A stretch of 64,000 nt of DNA from Anisus vortex (lineage: Eukaryota; Mollusca; Gastropoda; Planorbidae), in the NCBI GenBank assembly GCA_949126835.1, contig OX421508.1, positions 17,710,098 to 17,774,097 of the forward strand, in the 5' to 3' direction. Positions 46,397 through 59,370 of the stretch are shown here, piece after piece. Under the pieces are notes generated by a model, which was given only the letters and a program-made list of their open reading frames with translations, searched no databases and was not told the origin of the DNA. Position 1 is the first letter of the stretch; each line of letters opens with the position of its first letter. A program made the position numbers and the translations under genes.

Positions 46397-49300
46397 AGAG
46401 CAACTATCATACCATACAGCAGATAGAGCAACTATCAAACCATACAGCAGATGGAGCAACTATCATACCATACAGCAGATAGAGCAACTATCATACCATA
46501 CAGCAGATAGAGCAACTATCAAACCATACAGCAGATAGAGCAACTATCACATACAGCAGATGGAGCAACTATCATACCATACAGCAGATAGAGCAACTAT
46601 CATACCATACAGCAGATAGAGCAACTATCATACCATACAGCAGATAGAGCAACTATCATACCATACAGCAGATAGAGCAACTATCATACCATACAGCAGA
46701 TAGAGCAACTATCATACCATACAGCAGATAGAGCAACTATCAAACCATACAGCAGATAGAGCAACTATCAAACCATACAGCAGATAGAGCAACTATTATA
46801 CCATACAGCAGATAGAGCAACTATCATACCATACAGCAGATAGAGCAACTATCATACCATACAGCAGATAGAGCAACTATCATACCATACAGCGGATAGC
46901 GCAACTATCATACCATACAGCAGATAGAGCAACTATCATACCATACAGCAGATAGAGCAACTATCATACCATACAGCGGATAGCGCAACTATCATACCAT
47001 ACAGCAGATAGAGCAACTATCAAACCATACAGCAGATAGAGCAACTATCATACCATACAGCAGATAGAGCAACTATCATACCATACAGCAGATAGAGCAA
47101 CTATCATACCATACAGCAGATAGAGCAACTATCATACCATACCACGGATAGCGCAACTATCATACCATACAGCAGATAGAGCAACTATCATACCATACAG
47201 CAGATAGAGCAACTATTATACCATACAGCAGATAGAGCAACTATCACATACAGCGGATAGCGCAACTATCATACCATACAGCAGATTGAGCAACTATCAC
47301 ATACAGCGGATAGAGCAACTATCACATACAGCGGATAGCGCAACTATCATACCATACAGCAGATAGAGCAACTATTATACCATACAGCGGATAGAGCAAC
47401 TATCACATACAGCAGATAGCGCAACTATCATACCATACAGCAGATAGAGCAACTATCATACCATACAGCAGATAGAGCAACTATTATACCATACAGCAGA
47501 TAGAGCAACTATCATACCATACAGAAGATAGAGCAACTATCATACCATACAGCAGATAGAGCAACTATCATACCATACAGCAGATAGAGCAACTATCATA
47601 CCATACAGCGGATAGAGCAACTATCACATACAGCGGATAGCGCAACTATCATACCATACAGCAGATAGCGCAACTATCATACCATACAGCAGATAGAGCA
47701 ACTATTATACCATACAGCAGATAGAGCAACTATTATACCATACAGCAGATAGAGCAACTATTATACCATACAGCAGATAGAGCAACTATCATACCATACA
47801 GCAGATAGAGCAACTATCATACCATACAGCAGATAGAGCAACTATCATACCATACCACGGATAGCGCAACTATCATACCATACAGCAGATAGAGCAACTA
47901 TCATACCATACAGCAGATAGAGCAACTATTATACCATACAGCAGATAGAGCAACTATCATACCATACAGCAGATAGAGCAACTATCATACCATACAGCAG
48001 ATACAGCAAATATCATACCGTGCAGCGGATAGAGCAACTATTATACCATACAGCAGATAGAGCAAATATTATACCATACAGCAGATAGAGCAACTATCAT
48101 ACCATACAGCAGATAGAGCAACTATCATACCATACAGCAGATAGAGCAACTATCATACCATACAGCAGATAGAGCAACTATCATACCATACAGCAGATAC
48201 AGCAAATATCATACCGTGCAGCGGATAGAGCAACTATTATACCATACAGCAGATAGAGCAAATATTATACCATACAGCAGATAGAGCAACTATCATACCA
48301 TACAGCAGATAGAGCAACTATCATACCATACAGCAGATAGAGCAACTATCATACCATACAGCAGATAGAGCAACTATCATACCATACAGCAGATACAGCA
48401 AATATCATACCGTGCAGCGGATAGAGCAACTATTATACCATACAGCAGATAGAGCAACTATCATACCATACAGCAGATAGAGCAACTATCATACCATACA
48501 GCAGATAGAGCAACTATCATACCATACAGCAGATAGAGCAACTATCATACCATACAGCAGATAGAGCAACTATCAAACCATACAGCAGATAGAGCAACTA
48601 TCATACCATACAGCAGATAGCGCAACTATCATACCATACCACGGATAGCGCAACTATTATACCATACAGCAGATAGAGCAACTATCATACCATACAGCAG
48701 ATACAGCAACTATCATACCATACAGCGGATAGCGCAACTATCATACCATACCACGGATAGCGCAACTATCATACCATACAGCAGATAGAGCAACTATCAT
48801 ACCATACAGCAGATAGAGCAACTATCATACCATACCACGGATAGCGCAACTATCATACCATACAGCAGATAGAGCAACTATCATACCATACAGCAGATAG
48901 CGCAACTATCATACCATACCACGGATAGCGCAAATATCATACCATACAGCGGATAGAGCAAATATCATACCATACAGCAGATAGAGCAACTATCATACCA
49001 TACAGCAGATAGAGCAACTATCACATACAGCAGATAGAGCAACTATCATACCATACAGCAGATAGAGCAACTATCACATACAGCAGATAGAGCAACTATC
49101 ATACCATACAGCAGATAGCGCAACTATCATACCATACCACGGATAGCGCAACTATCATACCATACAGCAGATAGAGCAACTATCATACCATACAGCAGAT
49201 AGCGCAACTATCATACCATACCACGGATAGCGCAACTATTATACCATACAGCAGATAGAGCAACTATCATACCATACAGCAGATAGAGCAACTATCATAC

Positions 49301-51661
49301 CATACAGCAGATAGCGCAACTATCATACCATACAGCAGATAGAGCAACTATCATACCATACAGCAGATAGCGCAACTATCATACCATACCACGGATAGCG
49401 CAAATATCATACCATACAGCAGATAGAGCAACTATCATACCATACAGCAGATAGCGCAACTATCATACCATACAGCAGATAGAGCAACTATTATACCATA
49501 CAGCAGATAGAGCAACTATTATACCATACAGCAGATAGAGCAACTATTATACCATACAGCAGATAGAGCAACTATCATACCATACAGCAGATAGAGCAAC
49601 TATCATACCATACAGCAGATAGAGCAACTATCATACCATACCACGGATAGCGCAACTATCATACCATACAGCAGATAGAGCAACTATCATACCATACAGC
49701 AGATAGAGCAACTATTATACCATACAGCAGATAGAGCAACTATCATACCATACAGCAGATAGAGCAACTATCATACCATACAGCAGATACAGCAAATATC
49801 ATACCGTGCAGCGGATAGAGCAACTATTATACCATACAGCAGATAGAGCAAATATTATACCATACAGCAGATAGAGCAACTATCATACCATACAGCAGAT
49901 AGAGCAACTATCATACCATACAGCAGATAGAGCAACTATCATACCATACAGCAGATAGAGCAACTATCATACCATACAGCAGATACAGCAAATATCATAC
50001 CGTGCAGCGGATAGAGCAACTATTATACCATACAGCAGATAGAGCAAATATTATACCATACAGCAGATAGAGCAACTATCATACCATACAGCAGATAGAG
50101 CAACTATCATACCATACAGCAGATAGAGCAACTATCATACCATACAGCAGATAGAGCAACTATCATACCATACAGCAGATACAGCAAATATCATACCGTG
50201 CAGCGGATAGAGCAACTATTATACCATACAGCAGATAGAGCAACTATCATACCATACAGCAGATAGAGCAACTATCATACCATACAGCAGATAGAGCAAC
50301 TATCATACCATACAGCAGATAGAGCAACTATCATACCATACAGCAGATAGAGCAACTATCATACCATACAGCAGATAGAGCAACTATCATACCATACAGC
50401 AGATAGCGCAACTATCATACCATACCACGGATAGCGCAACTATTATACCATACAGCAGATAGAGCAACTATCATACCATACAGCAGATACAGCAACTATC
50501 ATACCATACAGCGGATAGCGCAACTATCATACCATACCACGGATAGCGCAACTATCATACCATACAGCAGATAGAGCAACTATCATACCATACAGCAGAT
50601 AGAGCAACTATCATACCATACCACGGATAGCGCAACTATCATACCATACAGCAGATAGAGCAACTATCATACCATACAGCAGATAGCGCAACTATCATAC
50701 CATACCACGGATAGCGCAAATATCATACCATACAGCGGATAGAGCAAATATCATACCATACAGCAGATAGAGCAACTATCATACCATACAGCAGATAGAG
50801 CAACTATCACATACAGCAGATAGAGCAACTATCATACCATACAGCAGATAGAGCAACTATCACATACAGCAGATAGAGCAACTATCATACCATACAGCAG
50901 ATAGCGCAACTATCATACCATACCACGGATAGCGCAACTATCATACCATACAGCAGATAGAGCAACTATCATACCATACAGCAGATAGCGCAACTATCAT
51001 ACCATACCACGGATAGCGCAACTATTATACCATACAGCAGATAGAGCAACTATCATACCATACAGCAGATAGAGCAACTATCATACCATACAGCAGATAG
51101 CGCAACTATCATACCATACAGCAGATAGAGCAACTATCATACCATACAGCAGATAGCGCAACTATCATACCATACCACGGATAGCGCAAATATCATACCA
51201 TACAGCAGATAGAGCAACTATCATACCATACAGCAGATAGAGCAACTATCATACCATACCACGGATAGCGCAACTATCATACCATACAGCAGATAGAGCA
51301 ACTATCATACCATACTGCAGATAGAGCAACTATCATACCATACAGCAGATAGAGCAACTATCATACCATACAGCAGATAGAGCAACTATCATACCATACA
51401 GCAGATAGAGCAACTATCATACCATACAGCAGATAGAGCAACTATCATACCATACCACGGATAGCGCAACTATTATACCATACAGCAGATAGAGCAACTA
51501 TCATACCATACAGCAGATAGAGCAACTATCATACCATACAGCAGATAGAGCCACTATCATACCATACAGCAGATAGAGCAACTATCATACCATACCACGG
51601 ATAGGGCAACTATCATACCATACAGCAGATAGAGCAACTATCATACCATACAGCAGATAGA
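46397..51661. repeat. Giant 28-bp minisatellite, 5.3 kb, about 188 copies
   Basis: The standard unit contains CATACAGCAGATAGAGCAAC and TATCATAC. Recurrent variants are CATACCACGGATAGCGC, CGTGCAGCGGATAG, TATTATACC, CAAATATC and a 25-bp form lacking TAC (CTATCACATACAGC). A block with GATACAGCAAATATCATACC recurs 196 bp apart (7 units) at 48001, 48197 and 48393, and again at 49787, 49983 and 50179. All three pairs are offset by 1,786 bp. The segment about 47645-49430 is therefore duplicated at about 49431-51220. Stops occur in all frames, so no protein is encoded. Confidence 0.97.
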
Positions 51662-51662
51662 G

Positions 51663-52370
51663 GATATTGGAGGACTTAATGAAAACTTTATTTTAAAAAT
51701 TGTCTAATATTACATGTACATTATTAGAAAAAGGAAGAAAAGAAAGTGCCATCAAACATAGAAACATCTTTTAAATTCGAGAAAATTAAAGTGATGGGGA
51801 GTCAGGGTTAAAGATGTAGAGAGGTAGAGATAGAGAGGGGTGAAAGAGGAGAGGAGTAAATAGATAGACAGATGAAGTGTGGATGAGAGTCGGCCCACAG
51901 AGGAATAACAGACGGTTTAAAGTAGTGTAGAAGTAGAATGAACAGTTATCAATGTGACCATCAAATTTCCGTACCTGTGACAAGAGCCGCAGAATACCTG
52001 CGACATAATTTTTTTTCAGTGACCCTGCCGCCGAATAAATACATTGATTAAATAAAAAGTAACTATGACGTCATCAAGACTGCGCATTATCGTGGACAGA
52101 TTCATCTTCACGGAAAATTACTATCAAGTAGCCGAAGATTACCGGAAAGAAGACGTACTAAGGGGGCATTGGGTTTAATACGGTGGAAAGTGTCTGAGTT
52201 AATCAAATCAAGGGCCGCTATGGATCGCTTACAAGAAACGACTACTCCAGGGAACTAGTCCTGAATGCTTTAATTGTTGCCCTTTGATTGATGGTGGAGC
52301 TATCACATTGTTTTGTCTGTAAAATGTATTCCTTCAGATATTTCCTTTCTTTAACTTTAACCAATGGGTT
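51663..52370. other. Unique intron sequence
   Basis: No repeat or gene was recognised. The sequence from about 51990 to 52280 has a more balanced composition. Confidence 0.35.
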
Positions 52371-52379
52371 TTATCTTAG

Positions 52380-52693
52380 TAGATGGATATATGGATATGT
52401 AGATATAGCAAGATGGATAAATAGATGGATAGATAGGTTAATGGCTGAATTGATAGAACCATAGATTGATAGGAGGATATAAGATAGAAAGATAGAACGA
52501 TGCAGAGATGGATATGCAGATAGATAGAAAGAGGGATAGATGGATATGTAGATAAAAGAAATAGATATAAAGATAAATGGATGAATAGATGGGTAGATAC
52601 AGAGATGGGTGGATAAATGGATGGACAGATGGGTGTGTAGATAAATGGATGGATAGTTAGTCAGAAAGAGGAATGAATAGATAGATGGACATG

Positions 52694-52731
<38 letters not shown>

Positions 52732-52840
52732 CTTTGATTGGTAGATATATTCGTGTACTGATGTATGGATAATTGGATCTGCAGATAGATAGCTAGATAA
52801 ATAAACGAACAGACAAACATATATATAGAGAGAGATGTAG
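52380..52840. repeat. Degenerate GATA/GATG microsatellite
   Basis: Imperfect (GATA)n and (GATG)n over about 450 bp with a pure (ATAG)n core at about 52693-52733. Minus-strand open frames through it are low-complexity artefacts. Confidence 0.9.
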
Positions 52841-53246
52841 GTAAAATGCCTGACTTTACCAAAGAGATACATTATACTAATAAAAAAAAGGCTAAAACAT
52901 TACGTGGTTTACTGTACTTTAATGGGTTGTTTGTTACTGTTTGTACCTCATGGGAGTTTAATACTAACACTGTTCTGACTAAGATGCTAAAAGGTGCTGG
53001 TCCTATGAGACAACAAGGCTTCGTTCACTTTGACAGACAACAAGTATATAAATTTATTTCTTCTCCGCCCATTGATAGAGTCTGCACATTTTCCAACTCA
53101 ACAAGGAAGCGACACTTTGGGGCTCGTCCGTTACTTTAAACAAGCTCGGTGCTTATTACATTAAGCCCTTGAGACCACTTTGTGAGATGGACTTAAACTT
53201 TTTAGCAGAGTCGGTAATTAACACACTCGCATAAATAAAGGTAGTT

Positions 53247-53335
53247 AAAATTGGTCCTTACTGGGTATGTTCAGAAATTGGTCCTAATCGGGTATGTTCA
53301 GAAATTGGTCCTAATCGGATACGTTCAGAAATTCG
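53247..53335. repeat. 27-bp tandem repeat, three copies
   Basis: AAATTGGTCCTAATCGGGTA recurs three times, ending about 155 bp before the exon 2 acceptor. Confidence 0.9.
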
Positions 53336-53491
53336 AAGTGATTGTTGGACCATAAAAATTACTTTGCTTCAAACTCAGTAAAGAACCTTTAAAATCTATA
53401 TTTTCTTTTTCTAATTATTTCCTCTTATTTCTTAAAATAAGATTTCTTTGTTTTTATTAATCTGTTTTGTTTTTAAAATGTCCAATTTCAG

Positions 53492-53724
53492 AGCTTTATT
53501 TCGTATCAAACAACGGCCATGGGACACTACCAAGAACTGCTCCAAGAGTGCAGGACTAACTCCCAGGCAGATCAAACTGTGCAAGGACAATCTCGATCTC
53601 ATGCCCACGGTGGTGCACTCCGCGCTGCTATCGGTGGAGACCTGCCAGAAACAGTTCGCGGACCGACGCTGGAACTGCAGCTCCATACTGAAAGTGCCGA
53701 CACTGACCAAGGATCTAGTGCGAG
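53492..53724 (+). CDS. Wnt11: Wnt11-type ligand, coding exon 2
   Basis: The first base completes Leu29 and 77 codons follow (residues 30-106). Motifs diagnostic of Wnt proteins and closest to Wnt11 are LCKDNLDLMPTVVHSA (about 58-73), CQKQF (80-84) and FADRRWNCSSI (84-94). Vertebrate Wnt11 has the same LC-N-LM-TVVHAA and FADMRWNCSSI pattern, whereas Wnt4 and Wnt5 differ there. Conserved cysteines are at 45, 59, 80 and 91. N-linked sequons are N44-C-S and N90-C-S. A T-rich tract ending AATTTCAG precedes the exon and GTAAGT (53725-53730) follows it, in phase 1. In the family this part forms the cysteine-rich N-terminal domain that holds the lipid bound by Frizzled; the acylated Ser is further downstream. 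Confidence 0.95.
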
Positions 53725-54170
53725 GTAAGTTATAAATACAAACAATAAATACTCAGAGCCTTATATTATTATTTATTCTTTCAAGGCATGAGAAACATTT
53801 CATTTTTTTCCGAGTTTTTCCTTATATTATTTTATGTTTCTGACGTGTTTTTTTTTTCGGTACAGGTTTGAGTTGAGTTTTGAATTACGATAAGTGTATT
53901 ATGGGATGATGAACTATTGAATTTTCTTGACTAGTTTAGACAAATCCACGGGAAAAAGAGAATGTATAAGAAATATTATTAATGCATGCATTTAGAAAAG
54001 GCCTATGTGTTTCGGTATATATTTTAGATTCTTTGTGTTTTTATACAATAAAATTGTCAAAATGAGCACAAAAGTTTACATGCAATCAATTATTTACTTC
54101 ATCTAATCAATTTTTCTTTTTTCATTTCGATATATTAATAATCTTAATCTCGCTTTTTCACTCACATTCT

Positions 54171-54229
54171 TTCTCTTTCTCTTTCTCTTTCTCTTTCTCT
54201 TTCTCTTTCTCTCTCTCTCTCTCTCTCTC
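54171..54229. repeat. CTTTCT/CT microsatellite
   Basis: (CTTTCT)n followed by (CT)n, pure over about 58 bp. Confidence 0.95.
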
Positions 54230-54394
54230 TATTTCTGCATGTCTCATCTTTTACATTTTCTGCTGCTTGGGAATTACGAGGTAGCGTCAAACTTTCTTTT
54301 TATACCAGACCAAAACGTCCATCTATTCTATGTTTCATTCCTGGAGTATTCTACACAGGGAAGTCTCAAGTTTCAGAGGCTTTAACTACCCTTA

Positions 54395-54660
54395 AAGTAT
54401 GCAAAGTCAATTATCCCGTTGGGCAGTGAAACAGCGTTTACTAGTTTCTATGGCCATGGCTTACTGTGAGATTGTGTGGCCAGCACATTGCCCAACCGCT
54501 TTTACTTTACCCCAACTAAGGTCAGGTACTACCCATCAGAGCTGGGTAAACTCAGGGTCATCCTCGAGACCCGGAAACAAGTTCTAGCCTTCACCAGGAT
54601 TCGAACTCAGGACCTTCAGTACGCCAGCTGAACGCGCTGCCGCTCGACCACCGTGCCTCC
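54395..54660 (-). mobile_element. SINE family A, full-length minus-strand copy
   Basis: On the minus strand the head has GGTGGTCGAGCGGCAGCGCG and GGTCCTGAGTTCGAATCCTG (A and B boxes), then the whole body ending near 54400. A 20-base C run (54668-54687) lies immediately outside the head. Confidence 0.85.
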
Positions 54661-54866
54661 CCCTCTTCCCCCCCCCCCCCCCCCCCCTTGAAGTATGTAC
54701 CAGGGAAACAGACAATGGTCAATTCTATATTAGAATCTGAACAATTGGTTCCCATTTTTAAATTGATTGTAAAAATGAATAAATACATAAAGTCCCTGGT
54801 GGAAAAAAAGTAAGAATAAAATATACAGACACTTCGAGACATTGTAGACACCTGGAATGTATAAAG

Positions 54867-56925
54867 CAGGGGTCGGCAACCTTTTCCTTATAGTGTGCCA
54901 AACTAGGATTTCTAAATCATTCAGCGTGGCAACAGCGTGAAAGTCAAACTGATCAACTATATTATTTTTATAAGACAATTTAGTTAGTGTCCTAGCAAGA
55001 CCAAAACTAAAAGAAAAGGAGCGTTATAGACAAAATCATTAAAACGAGTTATATTAAATAACAAATTAACATGTTTATTATTAGCATCTTTTTATAAATC
55101 CATTCATAGCTAATACAAAATTTCATTACCCAACTTACACATTAATGGTAGATTCTAATTGTATCAACATTTAAATGTGTTGTCAAGATATAAATTCTAG
55201 TAAAGATAAAGTTAAAGTGTATATTTTTTATAATTTAATCTCAGTCTAAGATTTCCGATAATTTATTATTAAATTTTGTGTCCAAGAAGTAAGATGTCTT
55301 AGAAAATCATTTGATACGTAGTAATCATACACACTGAGTAGTTAATGTAATGTTTGAAAATGTACAGATACATTCTTTCGTCTTTTTATAATTTTCAATT
55401 ATCTTTTATAAATTGATCATTTTAAAGTTATAAATTGTAAGCCATTTTTTTTAACTAAAGGAAACATTAAAAGAAACATATTAGAAATATAAACGCAAAG
55501 GAAACGGGCTAATTATCTCCCTTCCATTTAATTCTCCAAATTTGATGCTAGTGTTGCTTATAAATTATTAATTCTTTATACCAATTCAGCATTATGCTCT
55601 TTTTTCAACGTGTAATTAGATGCATAAAATTAATTTATGCTGTAAATAAACATTTTCTGTATTAATAAAGTCGATTTAAGGAGTTTATTTTTTTAATATT
55701 AATAATTACAATAATTACATAATAATATAATGCTAGTATATAAGCCTCTGATATTTATTTTAAAAATTTTTTTTTAAATTAATTATATTTATGCTTAATT
55801 AAGAGAGATGAGCATACGAACTCTTTTGAATGTAATTAGCATGTATTAATTAATAAGCGCCTTGTCCTAAAATGCTCTTCGCCCCTTCGCTAATTGTTCA
55901 ATGTCAGGTAAATATTTAGTCACTTCTGAGTGGTCAAGTTTAAGTGACCTCTTGGTATGCTTAAAACAGCTTTCATGTGCGATAAATTAAGTTCACTAGT
56001 GTAAATTAAACCAAAAGCTGAAAGTATAGTGAATGCCTTGCAGTTGACAGGACATGACTTTCCCATACAGCTTCCTTTTAGATTTTCCCGCAAATCGTCA
56101 CATTTCCGTGTCCATTTTTCGGGTGTTTAAAAAAATGCCAATATCTCTCCACTATAAAAAGATCCAGATCTAAGTAGTTTGCACTAAGATCACGCCAGTA
56201 GGGCTTGGTGTGGTATGGAAACATGAGTCCATGTATTTGAAAGTCTTGCCTTTGTTTAGAAAACTCCGCATTGTGTGCTTCATTGTAAATTGTACTTCTG
56301 AGAAAAGCGCATCTATCTTAATTTGCCTTAAATTAGGGAAGCAGTTAAATGTTTTGCAATTGCAATTCATTGATCAGTTGTCCAACACTTCAAGCGCTTT
56401 ACACCCCCCGTCCTTGTAACGTTCAACTCACTGAAATGTGTCGCCGTTTTATTCAGAAACATCGACTTCAACAGTCAGTTCTCCTCATTCAATACCGGAC
56501 ATGTTTTTTTTCATCAAGATACACCTTAATTTCTTCCAGACAAGAAACGAATCTATCCAAGACTTTATCTCGTCTAATCCAGCGAACACTGTCTGCAACC
56601 ACAGATATCATATCTATCTTCCGTAAATTTCCGTTTCCCTTTCTTCTAGAAGAGACTTGAGAAACTATACAATTGACTATCTTAACAATCGTTTCAATCA
56701 CAGATCACAAGTCTAATAATAGAGCTTTACACACAAACATTCCTGAACTTAAACAGTCGACATCCAATGCGATTCACATGTAGTTCGCCATGCAGCACCA
56801 ATTAATTATGCTGACGTATTTGTTTTGACTTGCATTTAAAATCTCTCCTTGGAGTCTCTAGCGTGCCACTAAAAATCGTTCTGCGTGACAAGTCTGTCAC
56901 GCGTTTCTTAGGTTGCCGACCTTTG
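54867..56925. mobile_element. hAT element (2,059 bp) with perfect 8-bp target duplication
   Basis: CAGGGGTCGGCAACC at the left and GGTTGCCGACCTTTG at the right are inverted. GTATAAAG occurs at 54859-54866 and 56926-56933 without mismatch, which fixes both boundaries and indicates a fairly recent insertion. Subterminal GGCACGC-type words match the MITEs at 3998 and 14501. The AT-rich interior has only a weak open region at 56349-56660 sharing VQLTEMC and KHRLQQSV with 8569-8871. No complete transposase is seen, so it is non-autonomous or decayed and is the likely parent form of the short MITEs. Confidence 0.9.
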
Positions 56926-57249
56926 GTATAAAGGATAGGCCAGGCAAAAGAAAAAAACACAACCACAAACTATTTGCTGCGTTATCTCCTGTGTATTTAT
57001 TTATTGTATATCGTGTTATGTTTATTCTTCTCTTGGCAGGTCAATTAGTGGACCCTAAACTCGGCCATTGCAACCTAACCACTTCCTTAGTTCAACTATC
57101 GGCTTGACTCCGCTTAAAACTCTGGCCAGTGTTTCATTTGTGACTGAGCTAATTATAGTCTTTAAGTGAGATGTAAATTTCTTAATTATCTAAATTACAT
57201 TTAAAATAAATTTGTAAAAAAATACGTTGTTGACGTCGAATTTTTCATT

Positions 57250-57835
57250 AATTTGAAAAAAAGAAATTGGCTTTATTTCTTGTAACTAAAAGATTTTTTA
57301 CCTGGCGTCAACAACACACACACACAGGAAACATGGCCAGTAACTCTGTCACGCAGCATATTAAAACTTTTTTTAACGGCCAGGATTTATTTCCCCTTGT
57401 CCCCTCTTTTTTCCTTCTCTTTCGCGTGCCCCACAAAATGCCACCCTTATGGGATGTACCACCCGGAGCGGACAGCCATCATCTCACCCCCTCCTATTCT
57501 GGCTACGCCAACAAGTATTTATGACTCTCCATAAACTGAACGCACAATAATGTAACCAAAATAAAGGATATAAGTTCTTAACACTTAAATAACTAGGCAA
57601 GGAAGTGTAGAATAGAAATTATTAGATTAGTCTAAGAAAGAGAGGGGGGGGGGGGGGAGAAGACTAATTTTTTTTTTATAAGTGAAACATAAATAGTGAG
57701 GTGAGATTTAAAACAACACTTCGCCGGACATTGTAAGAAATAGAGAAGAAGAAAAGACTTTGTTTTAAACGTGTCTATGCCAGCCAGTCTTTCTCTGAGT
57801 CTTAGTAAATGCCATAGTATAAATGCCGCGGACTT
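57250..57835. other. Intron 2 sequence with a repeat terminus and a poly-G run
   Basis: A CTGGCTACGCCAAC motif (57501-57514) matches the repeat end at 20268. A G run lies at about 57644-57656. The plus open frame 57267-57524 shows no known domain and looks like part of that repeat. Confidence 0.4.
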
Positions 57836-58818
57836 TGTCTGATTCTGTCATACAATTGTTGGAGTTTGTAGAGAGGAGTCTGATTCCATCATACAATTGT
57901 TGGAGTTTGTAGAGACGAGTCTGATTATGTCATACATTTGTTGGAGTTTGTAGAGAGGAGTCTGATTCCATCATACAATTGTTGGAGTTTGTAGAGACGA
58001 GTCTGATTATATCATACAATTGTTGGAGTTTGTAGAGACGAGTCTGATTCTGTCATACAATTGTTGGAGTTAGTAGAGACGAGTCTGATTCTGTCATAAA
58101 ATTGTTGGAGTTTGTAGAGTCGAGTCTGGTTCTGTCATACAATTGTTGGAGTTAGTAGAGACGAGTCTGATTCTGTCATAAAATTGTTGGAGTTTGTAGA
58201 GTCGAGTCTGGTTCTGTCATACAATTGTTGGAGTTTGTAGAGACGAGTCTGATTATATCATACATTTGTTGGAGTTTGTAGAGACGAGTCTGATTCTGTC
58301 ATACAATTGTTGGAGTTTGTAGAGACGAGTCTGATTATATCATACATTTGTTGGAGTTTGTAGAGACGAGTCTGATTCTGTCATACATTTGTTGGAGTTT
58401 GTAGAGACGAGTCTGATTCTGTCATACAATTGTTGGAGTTTGTAGAGACGAGTCTGATTATATCATACATTTGTTGGAGTTTGTAGAGAGGAGTCTGATT
58501 CTGTCATACAATTGTTGGAGTTTGTAGAGAGGAGTCTGATTCTGTCATACAATTGTTGGAGTTTGTAGAGACGAGTCTGATTCTGTCATACAATTGTTGG
58601 AGTTAGTAGAGACGAGTCTGATTCTGTCATAAAATTGTTGGAGTTTGTAGAGTCGAGTCTGGTTCTGTCATACAATTGTTGGAGTTTGTAGAGACGAGTC
58701 TGATTCTGTCATACAATTGTTGGAGTTTGTAGAGACGAGTCTGATTGTGTCATACAATTGTTGGAGTTTGTAGAGACGAGTCTGATTCTGTCATACAATT
58801 GTTGGAGTTTGTAGAGAC
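57836..58818. repeat. 41-bp minisatellite, about 24 copies
   Basis: The unit contains GAGTCTGATTCTGTCATACA and ATTGTTGGAGTTTGTAGAGAC. Variants such as CATAAAATTG with GAGTCGAGTCTGG recur together, indicating block duplication inside the array. Confidence 0.95.
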
Positions 58819-58819
58819 C

Positions 58820-59299
58820 TAGAGAGGTTTGAACACTATTTCTAAATGATAATGTACGATGTAGGTGAGAGTGGTGGGGGCTCAATAGAGAGTTTAGACG
58901 CTGACTTTGTGTTTATTATTATGCTCCTTTTTTTTCATTCTTAAAGTCTTCTCTAGTGTCATTAGTATCTGTATGAAATCATGCGTTAGAATGTGTTCAC
59001 TGAATTTTTGGGGCCAGGAATTATGATGTGGTGAATGGAATATTTTGAGGAGTCAAGATATATGGTATGGTCAATACAACTTGATTTTCAATAAGCCTTT
59101 AGATGCAATTACTTATATGCTCTTCAAAGGGCTCATGATTCTTCTCTATGTTCCCAGTAATTTTCCCATTGTCCTTTTTCTATTTTTTGTCGATTTCAGG
59201 ATTCTATCTTTATTCTTATATATCCATTTTATAAGAAACAAGCCACAACTGTAGACTTATTTGATCTATTGGTTACGACAACACTCGTTCAGATTTATA

Positions 59300-59300
<1 letters not shown>
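58820..59300. other. Unique intron 2 sequence
   Basis: No repeat or gene recognised. Confidence 0.35.

Positions 59301-59366
<66 letters not shown>
59301..59366. repeat. TA microsatellite
   Basis: Nearly pure (TA)n over about 66 bp, cruciform-prone. Confidence 0.95.

Positions 59367-59370
<4 letters not shown>

Larger units (their letters stand above)
3657..53491 (+). other. Wnt11: Wnt11 intron 1 (49,835 bp)
   Basis: The intron runs from GTAAGT at 3657 to a pyrimidine-rich tract ending in AATTTCAG at 53491, in phase 2. I tally about 13.5 kb of tandem arrays inside it, plus numerous DNA transposons, SINEs and one LINE. No other host exon was recognised within it on either strand. Long first introns of Wnt genes can hold enhancers, but none can be named here. 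Confidence 0.8.

Noticed and set aside
46397..51661. CRISPR-like array of short repeats
   Set aside because: Units are contiguous with no unique spacers, the sequence is from an intron-containing animal-type gene, and no cas genes exist. It is a minisatellite. The same holds for the other arrays.
52371..52872. Membrane-like ORF on the minus strand
   Set aside because: It is translated from a degenerate GATA/GATG microsatellite (Ser-Ile-Tyr-Leu repeats).
53519..53728. Alternative frame in Wnt11 exon 2 and the opposite-strand ORF 53432-53710
   Set aside because: They are shadows of the true exon, whose frame has Wnt motifs and consistent splice phases.
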